A DNA stretch of 64,000 bases from Bagarius yarrelli. Lineage: Eukaryota > Chordata > Actinopteri > Siluriformes > Sisoridae. The translations under genes and the position numbers were made by a program. Shown here piece by piece: positions 1-11,839 of this stretch; position 1 is the stretch's first letter; every line of letters starts with the position of its first letter. The stretch spans positions 4,530,001-4,594,000 of the forward strand of contig VCAZ01000025.1 in assembly GCA_005784505.1 (NCBI GenBank). Reading direction: 5' to 3'. Under the pieces are notes generated by a model. The model was not told where the DNA came from. It was given only the letters and a program-made list of their open reading frames with translations, and made no database searches.

Positions 1-1950
1 TATCCATAGTTCCTTGTGATTCCTGGTGTCCCCTGGTGTCCCAAAGTGGGTTCCTGTCTTACGCCTTCGTTCCGGAGACAGACTCCAGCTTTACCATAAA
101 TCTACCAAAAAAATGAATTACCAAACCTTTACTTAAAGTTCCTGGCTGCAGTGATGCCGACTGACACGTCTCTCTTGATCTTACCTGCGTCAACACCCAG
201 CAGGACTCTCTCTTTTTAATGAGCCACTCTTAATCTTTTTTTACACACCTCATTCCTTTCATTAGTTCAAAACAACTAAGGGCAAATAGCTGCCAGTCTT
301 TATTGTTTTCCACATCTTCTCCTCTTAAAGATCCATACTGGCCCAACCGCACACTGTTTTTACTCAAAGTAACCTTCTCATTTGAACTCTTTACCAGCAT
401 CAGATTCATTTAATTACTCTCTCATTACTTGCTAGTGTCCAGGCACTTCACAGCACAGCGTGCCAGTGGATTCCACTCAATTGCCTGGGTTAATGGAGAG
501 GACAGGGCAAAGTGGCCAGCACTCTCAGAGGTAGTGCTCCTGAATACATCTGACATCTCGAATGTGACGCCTCTGGTCAGGCTCACACACACACACACAC
601 ACACTCCTCATTTACTAAAGCATATCCCATTTATGCTTGAGTACACATACACCGAGCACCTCCGCCGCTGCACTCCGTCTGCTGCGTTTGCTGACCTCCA
701 CCTGGGCTGATAATGCACCTGAAATGAGTGGAGGGCTCGAATCTGGCGTGGGGTCTCGCAGCTGTAGTTTGTCTTTGTACCTAGCATAACATTTTCAATT
801 TGAGCTGGGAAAGGATAGAAACTAACGCACCAATCGAGAAAGCAGTGTGTGAGCAGCAAAGCAAACAGCAGGAAAAGAAGACCAGCATGAAGCCTGGGCG
901 TGAGGGGGCAGAAAAATCAAAATGAAATAGAGATTAGGAAATAGGCTGAAGTAGTGAAGTGGTTCAGCAAGATAAGAGAGGTCCAGGAATGGAGAGACAG
1001 GAGTAGAGAGAGAGAGCAGACAGGGTGTGTGCAAGGAGATCCAATCTCAAGTGCTGTCGCTCAGAGGCCATGTGTTTATCACCCTATGCCCGCTGTTTAC
1101 TGGCCCTCGCATAGGCATTACACATGCAGAGCACTGCGTGGCACGTCTGACGCATTGATCCTGTGCCAAAGCCAGTGCTAGCGGCTTCACTAGCAGACAG
1201 AGGGTTCTGAATTCTTTCCATCGTCTTCAAAGCGATTCTGCAGCCATCAAAAGCAAAGCATCATGAGTTATTACGCGTTATTACTGTAGTGATTAGGACC
1301 GAGTTAGTAGAGTGAAGTTTTTTTTTACATCTTTTTTATACTTTTGTATATATTGTGTACTTCTCTTATAAGCAGTCTTCGGCTAAAGAATTTATTTTGG
1401 GGATCAATAAAGTCAATAAATATCTTATCTTAAATACAGCAGAACCTCTGTATACAAATGCCCTCTTTTATAAAATTTATTGGCTTCAAATATTAAAATT
1501 CTGCAAGCAAGTTGCATCGGCATATGAAGCTTTCTCCGGCACACAAATGAACTGGATTATATTAAACCCCAGCTAAGTTACGCTTTAGCAGATAGCCAAG
1601 CAAAGCCAACCGGAGTGAGTTTACGAATCTTCCCAAATTGTATTTCAGTTAGCGAAAGCTTTAGTGAAGGAGTCAACCCAAGATACCAACATTAACTTCG
1701 GCAGGCGTTCAAAAGCTATGATTTAAGTCTCTTTATTTTATATTATACTCATATTATTCATCTTTCTATTTTGAACAGTAAATAATTCCCCTTTTAATAA
1801 GGGGACTGAAGATTTTCTTTTTATTTTAAACTTATAATAATAATATTAATAATAATAATATTGTGATATAAAAAAAAATTGTAGTGATGATAATGATAAT
1901 AATAATTGTAACAATAAGATTATTACTTGTTAACTAATAACAAGTAACAT
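1..1950. other. Gene-poor stretch, no exon recognised
   Basis: No coding exon or RNA gene could be supported on either strand. Open frames here are short (under 95 codons) and show no family motif. The stretch has a (CA)n tract at 584-604 and an unusually GC-balanced, repeat-free part at about 430-1250, which may be regulatory or untranslated. By analogy with the human locus, the 5' part of a neurexin-2 gene could lie to the left of rasgrp2, but I saw no exon of it. Confidence 0.5.
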
Positions 1951-2085
1951 GTGGTGGCTCATGGTTAAGTTGTTGGACTACCAACCTGAAGATTTTGGGT
2001 TCGATTCCCAACTCCAACAAGCCACCACTGTGGGCCCCTGAGCAAGGCCCTTAACCCTCAGTTGTGAAAAAAGAGATAAATGTCC
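1951..2085 (+). repeat. tRNA-like SINE copy (family A)
   Basis: The 5' part resembles a tRNA gene: a 'gtggtggctcatggttaag' A-box-like head and a 'gggttcgattccc' B box. The body 'gggcccctgagcaaggccc' is shared with the other copies. The 3' tail is shortened. Confidence 0.8.
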
Positions 2086-2305
2086 TAAATGACTTATTAG
2101 CTATTGCTTAGTTAAGCTCGCTCCTATATTAGTTAACGGTATAAAGTTGAGTGTTAATGCTACCTGTTACTCCCTGCATAGTTACTTGTTAACAACGGAC
2201 CATTATTATAAAGTGTTACTTTCTATTCAATTGCCATATTTATGGTTTTATATTTTTTGTTGGAAGATAATAAGATTTTTATTTAGACTCCTAAAATACA
2301 CAAAA

Positions 2306-2790
2306 CAGTTAAAAGTATTGGGTCACCTGACCATCACGTGTTTTTGATCATCCTATTTCAGATTTAGTCTCCCCGTTATTCTTATAGTAACCGTCACACT
2401 TCTGGAAAGGCTTTTCACTAGATTGTGTCATGTGACTGTGGGGCTTTATGTTCATATAATCGCAATAGTATTAGTATAGTATAGTATAGTAGTATAGTAT
2501 TGAGATCAGACACTAATGTCAGATGAGGCGGTCTGGGGATCAGTCTGTGTTTCAGTTCATCTCGAAGTTGTTTAAGTCAGAGTCAGATTCTGTGCAGGAC
2601 ATTCAGGTTCCTCCACATCAACCAGAACACATCATGTCTTCATGGAGCTCAGGTGCTTGGTCACGCTGGAACAATCTTAGAGTCTGTTAGTTTCAAGTTA
2701 TTCGTTTAAATGTACAAAGACAACTTTTTGCTTCAATTTTGTCGCAACAGATGATAAGGTGTCCAGAAACTTTTGGATATATAGTGTTCA
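2306..2790. mobile_element. Tc1/mariner-like non-autonomous element (degraded copy)
   Basis: The segment runs from 'aaaagtattgggtcacctg' to 'ggtgtccagaaacttttgg', an imperfect inverted pair. Internal blocks such as 'agattgtgtcatgtgactg' and 'tgtcttcatggagctcagg' recur in the copies at 22993, 31660, 38240 and 54365. The 22993 copy preserves a transposase motif on its minus strand, which gives the class. This copy has internal deletions. Confidence 0.6.
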
Positions 2791-3480
2791 CAGAACAGCA
2801 TATACATTACACGCTCCTCTGCCACTGTAAAAATGTAATACAAAACCTCCGATTCATCATGTTTTGTAACAGCCGGGCTTTGGGAGTGGGTCGCTTCATC
2901 TGAATTCCCCTAAAGCAAAATCCACACCACCTGCAGTGCAGTAAAGATGGCTATCCTGAGCCACAGCTGAATTGGAATATATGTTTTATTGTTAAACAAA
3001 TGCACCTTACTGGCTCAGCTTGCTCTCCGGTTTCTTGCCCATTTTTTCAGATCACCTGTGAAGATTAAATTTGAAGCTGGTTGTTCTGGAGCCATAGCAG
3101 ACAGAAAGTCGCAATATAAGCTTATGTCTCTGAATCTAATGCGTCTCAGATCTCACCATACACATGTAGAACATGCCACAGATTCCAGGCTTTACATTCC
3201 ATACTTTATAATGGCTATTACACCAGTTTGTCTATAAAATATATACTTCTGTACAATGTACACAATGCACACTTTTGCACGATGCAGAACTACATTTTAC
3301 ATGCCGTAAATACTTGCACATACTCCTCTATGCACATACTGACGTTATCTTTATTTATTAATGTACATACGTACATATTTATCTGCACCTGCTTACTTGC
3401 ACAGGCTCTACTATTTGCACTGGTAGATGCTAAACAGCATATCGTTGCTATATACTTGTACCTTGAAATGACAGTAAAGT

Positions 3481-3984
<504 letters not shown>

Positions 3985-4377
3985 CTTCCTATTATCTGTC
4001 TAAGCACAGAAATCTCCTTCCAGTCACCTGCTTCAATTAGAGTAAGTAATGACATCATCAAGTTCAAGCCCTAAAAAAACATGCAAAATTCGGCCCCTGA
4101 TAATTTATGAAGGAAATTAATGTTCCATTTTTTTGCAATTAGCTCTTAGCACTTATTTCCAGGGTGATTATTTTAGCATTGTTCACATCGCTACCCATTT
4201 GGATGAGTCACTGTATTTTTTTTCTTCTTTGTATATAAAAACAAAATGATGTTACTTGATTTGCTATTCAATAGCAGGCTTTCAAAACATGTAGCACTTT
4301 TTACAAAATGTGTTTGTTAGCAAAGCTGCTAATTCCATGTGCTATTCCAAAGTAATACATTTACCTTTATAGCATTA

Positions 4378-4539
4378 GGTGCACGCCCTTATCCAGAGCA
4401 ACATTTATCTCTTTTATACAACTGAGAAATTGAGGATTTAGAGCCTTGTTCAGGGGCCCTACAGTGGCAGCTTGGTGGTGCCGGAAATTGGATCCTCTAA
4501 CTAACAGTCCAACACCTTAACCACTGAGCTAACACTGTC
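4378..4539 (-). repeat. tRNA-like SINE copy (family A), minus orientation
   Basis: Reverse complement of the family A SINE: it begins with the tail 'cgcccttatccagagcaac', passes the 'caggggccc' core and ends at the tRNA-like head 'ccaacaccttaaccactgagc'. Confidence 0.8.
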
Positions 4540-4556
4540 CTCTTGGTAATGAGTCT

Positions 4557-4752
4557 GGGGTTGTAGCTTAGTGGGGTCAGACTGCCAATCGAAAGATCAT
4601 GGGTTTGATTCCCAGTACAACCAAGTTATCACAGCTGGGCCCCTGAGCAAGACTCTTAACCCCCAACCGCTCAGTTGTATAACTACATAAATATAAACTT
4701 AATATAAGTCTCTCTGGATAAGAGCATCTGCCAAATGCCAAAAAATGTAAAT
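4557..4752 (+). repeat. tRNA-like SINE copy (family A), nearly full length
   Basis: Head 'ggggttgtagcttagtggg', B box 'gggtttgattccc', core 'gggcccctgagcaag' and tail 'ctctggataagagcatctgcc' are all present. It lies 17 bp from the oppositely oriented copy at 4378-4539, so the two form an inverted pair. An (ATT)n tract follows at 4798-4826. Confidence 0.85.
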
Positions 4753-4954
4753 GCTTCTGGTTTTAAATGTGTTTGTTATTATTAATGTGTGTTGTGTAAT
4801 TATTATTATTATTATTATTATTATTATGGTTTATCAAAGCATTGTGATTTCCTTGCTCACAAGATAATAACATGGGAGAGAACTATTAGACTGATGATGG
4901 AGTGAATTAAATTAGGGTTTTTTATAATGACATGTAAACACAAAGCAACCACCC

Positions 4955-5350
4955 TGGACCAGGGACATCCAAATCCTTTATAGGGCCCTGAGCAGAATTT
5001 TTTCGGGGCCCTTCTGTGCCACACATATGATTAAATATTGTCAACCCTTGATTATTCACACTTTATAAATCTAACATACTTATTGTTAATTTTATTTGTT
5101 TTATCTGTGTTTTACCCTTCTATGCATCCTGCATCCCATATTATTCTGTTATGCAGTAACCATGTTAACCTTGTTGTTGTTTTTTTAAATTTTTTATTTA
5201 ATATAGTTTTTGTATAATTACCATCTTCCATTCACATAATATATAAAATGATCTTCCATTTTATGTACTCTCGGAGGCTCCCTGCTGGCCACGGGGGCCT
5301 TAAGCAGCCGCTTAGTTTGCTTATGCCTTGGGCCGACTCTGCTCTGGACC
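4955..5350. repeat. Dispersed repeat family E
   Basis: It starts 'ctggaccagggacatccaa' and ends 'cagccgcttagtttgcttatgcc..ggccgactctgctctggacc'. Related sequence (in the other orientation) occurs at 17207-17420 and 60935-61240. The class is unknown. No open frame of note. Confidence 0.55.
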
Positions 5351-8300
5351 ATAGCACGGTTTTCCAATTGTCCCTACAATATACAAGGCTATGATTTTAA
5401 TTATTATTTTTGACTTTCTTCTACAATTTTATTCTATTTGGACAGAATAAAAAATAATAACAACTGCTATAAATAAGTTTAACTGCATCACAGCAACCTG
5501 CACTGCATCAGTGGTACGATATGTTAGGCTGAGCAGCTGCAGCCGTATACGTATTAATGCATGTCTTAGGATGCATTATTCTTACTCAGCATTTCTGCTT
5601 TCAACAAACAACACACACTTTTAACAAAGTCCTTCTATCCACACCTTTTCCTCCTCTATACACACATATATCAGCACATTAGCGCTGTCCTGAAATGTAC
5701 CTCAAGGGCAACCACACTTTAATTCGTAATTCTTAATTCGCTTCCTCTGCGACTCAAGAGATAAAATATGATAGTGGATAAGGTGAGCTTTTTGGAAGTA
5801 TTTTTTTTTTTGTTGCGGCCCGTCGTCCTGCCAAGGCCCTTGAGGCTATCAGCAACTGCGGCACTTCCTGTAGCTTCGCCACCTTCATATTACCCATTAA
5901 TAAAATGGACCATAGAGCTCTGCTGTAATTAATGAGTTGATTATTCAAATGAATCGCTGTAGATGGTCCCCTCAAGCATACTGATAACCAAAACACGCAT
6001 TCGCTTGAAAAAGAATAGCCTGCACCCTCGTGCGTAGACTTTCACAAGGTTAATTGTAATGAAGTAATTTCATATCAGGGAACTATCAGCAGATCTCTCG
6101 AGACACAAGCCGTCCCAGAGATCTCCTGAGGCTTTGCTCAGCCTATTATAGTGTGTGTGTGTTTTTTTTTAATCCTTCCTAAATGGAAAACATTATCAAT
6201 ATTGTACCTCACAAGTTGCACTGTTGATGAGGGAGGATGAATAATTCAATTGCGGAAAAGAAGCTTATGAAAACAGCCTGTGTGAAAAGGAAAATAAATG
6301 AAAAGCAGGCGACATACAAGAGCAGAGAGTTGCAGTATAAAAGCAAAGCCCTGAGTCAAATAGAAACCTATGGTTATGTGAACAGCAGGGAGGCACACAC
6401 TCCTACCATGCCCACAATTTCACCCTGCTATTAAAGCGTTGTCAAAAATCGCAGCCGGTTGCACAGAGGTAGCTAGACATAATCGAAAGCCTCAGAGCAC
6501 AACCTGCAACCTGCAAGATTAGCTACTCATCAGAGACCAATTCAATAAACGGAAATCATTATCTAATAATGTTGCTTGTCTAAAAACAGCAGGGTATTAG
6601 ACTGACTATAGCTCCTACAAAAGGTGACACGTCCTGCCCTGAGTGACGCTGCGTTATGCTGAAAAACAAGCATCGTTTAAAGACGCAGAAAAATGGCTTT
6701 GTTAATACTGGAACCAAAAAGAACAAATCTTTCATGTTAACACTTGTAAAGCCACTGAGACATCTAAAGCAATTCACATGTACGTTATGATCTTAAAAAA
6801 ATGTATGTACAGGGACGTGGAGGAGATACAAATCCAGCTGTATCAACACTGCCCCCTACTGGCAACCAGGACAGAAGATTTTGCACAAATATTAAGCGGA
6901 AGGTTGTTAAATCTGCAGGAAATATCATTCATGTGACCTTGTGGCTGTGAATTCATAACATATTTTTAATGAAATGATATGTGGATTAAACAATGTATGA
7001 AAAATGTATATCTTGGTTGAAAAAAAAGAAACCTAGAATCTCAAAGAGAAATTATTTAACACAAATATTTTGTTTAATAACAAAACAGTATTTTTCCCCC
7101 CACAATGACTATTCTAATTATTACTACTTACACACTCACTGACCACTTTAATAGGAACACCTGTATACTTACTCATTCATGCATTTATGCAACCGGACAT
7201 TTATAGGGGATCAGTGCAGTGCATCAAATCATGCAGTTACAGGTCACGTGCATTAATTAATGTCTTTTACATTAGGCATTAGAATGTAAAAACAGTGAAA
7301 TTATGGCAAAGTTATGATTAAAAATAATGATTTTTAAGCACTGACTCACAAAAAATGTCTGTTCAGAAATATATAGCAAATTACAGAAACTCAAACAGCA
7401 ACTCAACATACACAGTAATACTGCGTGCATGAAATATACCAATTCCAATTTTTCTCTATAATGTGGTACAGATCGGATTTGACCTTTGATAATGTAAGCA
7501 TTAGCATTAGCTCCTGCCATGTAAGCAGGCAGATCAGATGCCACTGTGAGTTGTACGCCGTTAAATAAGTGACGGCGGACACCAACAGCAACCTACATAC
7601 TGTACGTATGTATATACAGTATAGCAATGCTACAATACTACATTCACCCTGTCAGCAACGAGGGCTCCAACTAACTTCTCCACCTAAAGAGAGCGTTGTT
7701 TTTACTGAATAATCATTTTGTTTTTATCTAATGAGTTTTGCTCTACTTTTACTTCCTTTTTCCAGTCAGTATGTCTGATGTTGGATATGGGTAAGTTTTA
7801 AAGGAAGATAAGCGGGTAGTGAAATACTCGCTAAAACGGAACTGGCGATCAAGATCTTCAGTGTAAATGCGGCAAATGCTTCTGTGTTGGCAGAGCTAAG
7901 TAACCCATGTTCCTTAGGTTCCTTAAGTTCTGCTTGTTTTCCCAGCTCCCTCTGCCCTAATCACTGTTGATAACCTGGATTAGGTGTGTTTAGTCAATTA
8001 CAGGCTAAAAGATACCAAATCACCAGGTCCTCCTCAACTCCACCCTCATTTGAAATGGTATCTTCCAGCTTCTGTTTGACTGAACAGACCTGAACCAGGC
8101 ATTCAGCAGTGGGTAGGGCAGTGGGGAGCTGGAAAACAAGTGGAAAAAAGTAGCGTAAGGATTATGGGTTTTCCAGCCTATGTGTTAGACAGAAAATGAA
8201 TGAATGGAGGTCGTTTCCTATAAGCAAGAACTGAAGTCTGCTGAGACAATGAGCACTGAAACCGATCAGTTGAAAGTCCTGAATGTATAGAGTCCATTGA

Positions 8301-8894
8301 GTGGGGGATGTGTTGCAGTGTTCACCATAGGAAGTGTGGATCATATCAGAACTCCTAATGCACACAGATTCAAAGACATGGTGGTGATCCATCCCTGAGG
8401 TACTGGAGTTCTACAGCTTCAAAGACACAATGAGTTCCTGTGGAAATGAAAGATGTTTAAAAAAAAAATACACAAGTTCCCGTTTTATCTTTTGCCCCAA
8501 ATGCAAGCTGGTTACTTTAGTCTTGCACTTAAAAGTAAAGCAACTATCTCACCTGAAATCTTTTCATTATTGAACACACAACCAAATTAAACACAAAAGA
8601 AAAGATGAAAGACTTCAGTGACTTTGTTAACTGCAGGAACCTTGTAGATTCGACGAAGGAGTGTATTGTCTTTAAACATTAATGGACTTGGCTGCTAGAT
8701 TAAAAAATATAACATAAAGGGAAACATTGTTTTACAATATAATTAAAGTTTAATACAATTTTGATTTTAAAATGACAATAAATTAAATCTTTGTTTATTA
8801 TAACTAATACTGGAGGAAATTAACACATTTTAATATTTATATTTACATTCACAGTTCATTCTTTATTTGGCTTATACTTATTATATGTAAGCAT
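5351..8894. other. Gene-poor stretch, mostly unique sequence
   Basis: No exon recognised. A block at 5720-6160 looks like constrained non-coding DNA (entered separately). At 7133-7260 a dispersed-repeat fragment begins 'cactcactgaccactttaat', a motif I know from many fish genomes. The rest is unassigned, AT-rich sequence. Confidence 0.45.
5720..6160. promoter_or_regulatory. Candidate conserved non-coding block
   Basis: A repeat-free block of mixed base composition, with several homeodomain-like TAAT cores ('ctgtaattaatgagttgat', 'gttaattgtaatgaagtaat'). It stands out from the simple-repeat DNA around it. It has no long open frame. This is inference only; alignment with other fishes would decide. 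Confidence 0.25.
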
Positions 8895-10118
8895 TTAGAA
8901 TGGAATAGAATAGAATAGAATAGAATAGAATAGAATAGAATAGAATAGAATAGAATAGAATAGAATAGAATAGAATAGAATAGAATAGAATAGAATAGAA
9001 TAGAGGAGAATAGAATAGAATAGAATAGAATAGAATAGAATAGAATAGAATAGAATAGAATAGAATAGAATAGAATAGAATAGAATAGAATAGAATAGAA
9101 TAGAATAGAAGAATAGAATAGAATAGAATAGAATAGAATAGAATAGAATAGAATAGAATAGAATAGAATGGAGAGAATAAAATGGAATAGAACAGAATAG
9201 AATAAAATATAGAATAAATAGAATAGAATAGAATAGAATAGAATAGAATAGAATAGAATAGAAAAGAGGAGAATAGAATAGAATAGAGGAGAATAAAATA
9301 TAATAGAATAGAATAGAATAGAATAGAAAAGAATAGAATAGAGGAAATAGAAGAGAATAGAATAGAATAGAATAGAATAGAATGAGAAATAATAGAATAG
9401 AATAGAGGAATAGAATAGAATAGAATAGGGAGGAATAGAATAGAATAGAATAGATAGAGGAATAAATAGAATAGAATAGAATAGAATAGAATAGAATAGA
9501 ATAGAATAGAACAGAATATTAATATAGAGGAGAATAGAATATAATAGAATAGAATAGAGGAGAATAGAATAGAATAGAATAGAATAGAAGAATAGAATAG
9601 AATAGAATAGAATAGGAGAATAGAATAAATAGAATAGAATAGAGGAGCCTAATAGAATGAGAATAGAGGAAAATAGAATATAATATAATAGAATAGAGGA
9701 GAATAGAATAGAATAGAATAGAATAGAACAGAATAGAATAGAAGAATAGAACAGAACTAGAATAGAATAGAGGAGAATAGAATAAATAGAATTAGACTAG
9801 AACTAGAGATAGAATAGAATAGAATAGAATAGAATAGAATAGAATAGAATAGAATAGAATAGAATAGAATAGAATAGAATAGAATAGAATAGAATAGAGG
9901 AGATAGAATAGAATAGAATAGAATAGAATAGACAGAATATAATATAATATAATATAATAGAATAGCAATAGAATAGAATAGAGGAAAATAGAATAGAATA
10001 GAATAGAATAGAATAGAATAGAATAGAATAGATAAATGGAATAGAATAGAATAAATAAAATGGAATAGAATAGAATAGAATAGAATAGAATAGAATAGCA
10101 TAGAACTAGAGAATAGAA
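8895..10118. repeat. 1.2-kb (TAGAA)n pentanucleotide array
   Basis: Almost uninterrupted AATAG/TAGAA pentamers for about 600 bp, then increasingly mixed with variants (gagga, ataaa, atata, single-base slips) up to 10118. The open frames of Ile-Leu-Phe-Tyr-Ser repeats on the minus strand are artefacts. The array abuts a SINE-type element at 10145. Confidence 0.97.
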
Positions 10119-10144
10119 CTGGATTATAACTGACTGCACTACAG

Positions 10145-10372
10145 TTTTCTCCCTGTGGGTTTACTCCGGGTTCTCCGGTTTGCTCCCACAGTCCAAAAAA
10201 AACATGTATGTTATGTTGATTAGTGATTCTAAATTGCCCATAGGAGTGTGTGTTTGGCCCTGTGATGGACTGGCGACCTGTCCAGGGTGTACCCCTCCTG
10301 CCTTTTGCCCTTTCAGATCCCTGTGACCCCAAATTATGGAATAAGCAGGTATAGAAATTGAATGGATAGAGC
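10145..10372 (+). repeat. Dispersed repeat family C, 5'-truncated copy
   Basis: It reads 'ttctccctgtgggtttactcc', then 'ctaaattgcccataggagtg', 'gactggcgacctgtccaggg' and a short 'aattgaatggataga' tail. The same elements occur at 12625, 20075, 38710 and 63043. The full copy at 63043 has a tRNA-like B box, so this is probably a SINE. Confidence 0.75.
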
Positions 10373-10679
10373 TATATAAGTTATCTGGTGAATTTTTTTT
10401 CATATTGCAATATATATATATATCACAGAAAAACAAAATATCGCAATGCAATGTTTTTTTCAATATTGTGCCGCCCCTAGTCAGATGTACAATATATGTA
10501 ATCAGAACAGATATGAAATGTATAACAGATATACAGTAAACAGATCTATAACATATAAAATATGAACTTTTTTGGTGCAAGTAGCACATAACAGCTATAC
10601 AATTTAACACTATCCTATACACAACTGTGCAGGAGGTGCGAGCAGGTATGTACAATAGGTAGATTCGATATAGATAACT

Positions 10680-10690
10680 AATAAATATAC

Positions 10691-10724
<34 letters not shown>

Positions 10725-10800
10725 TCTATATATATATATATATATATCTATATATATATATATATATATATAATATGATATATATCTATATATATATCTA
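10680..10800. repeat. (AT)n microsatellite
   Basis: Alternating TA dinucleotides with occasional C interruptions ('tatatctatatata'). Confidence 0.95.
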
Positions 10801-10813
10801 ATGTCTATTAAGC

Positions 10814-10823
10814 TTTATTTATT
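10814..10823 (-). terminator. rasgrp2: Candidate rasgrp2 polyadenylation signal
   Basis: On the minus strand two overlapping AATAAA hexamers lie about 235 bases past the rasgrp2 stop codon. I saw no better signal between the stop and this point. Confidence 0.5.
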
Positions 10824-11056
10824 TCTATTTGGAACGAGCAAATATTCATAACCTCAATAAATGAATGTTAAACCAATGATACAAGATGTAGAATCACAAA
10901 CTCCACCGTAAACAAAACCTCTTAGCCACAACAAGCAGAACCACCAAATACTAGAGAATTGATGAGGCTTCAGTAAAGTAGCATAAATATTGATTTTTTT
11001 TTTTGTTCCTCGCTGTAGACTGAACTGAGGGAAAGCAGCTATTTTTTCTTACCTTT

Positions 11057-11382
11057 TTAAAGATAATCATCAAGCACCTCCTGCTCCGGGGTCTCTTGAG
11101 TCTCTTCTCTGATGGCTGAGCAGAGAGAGATGGTGTGTGTGAGAGCAGTGTGTGCAATAGTAATGTATGTTAGCACTATATCATGTGGATTATGTGCATT
11201 ATTAATGCTGGGGAAATTTCACCAGTAGTGTCTTTGCTAGAAATGCTGTGAATTAGCATCTGTGTGTGTTTGTGTGAATAAAAATATGTAAGTTTTTGGA
11301 TTTTTAGGGTATAATTTGCTGGTTTACATAAGAAAAGATAAAGTTTAGGTACAAAGAGAAGCTGAAACAATTGTTGATGTGC

Positions 11383-11432
<50 letters not shown>

Positions 11433-11800
11433 TTTACCTGCACAATTACGTTTGGAGCTTTGTCTACTAAACAGAGTCAAGATGAAAGATCAGCTAATGT
11501 GTTTGTGTTTGTGCGTATGTTTGTGTGCGCACACACGTGTGCGTGTGTGTTGTGCGTGTGTGTTTGTGTGTGTGTGCGGTTACCTGCACAATTACGTTTG
11601 GAGCTTTGTCTACTAGACAGATTCAAGCTGAAAGATCAGCTAATGAGCATATGTGTGTGTGTGTGTTTGTGTGTATGTGTGTGTATGTGTGTGTGTGTGT
11701 GTGTGTATGTGTGTGTTGTGTGTGTGTGCGGTTACCTGCACAATTACGTTTGGAGCTTTGTCTACTAGACAGATTCAAGCTGAAAGATCAGCTAATGAGC

Positions 11801-11839
<39 letters not shown>

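Noticed and set aside
9757..10332. 191-codon minus-strand open frame rich in Ile-Leu-Phe-Tyr-Ser
   Set aside because: It is the translated pentanucleotide array plus a family C repeat.
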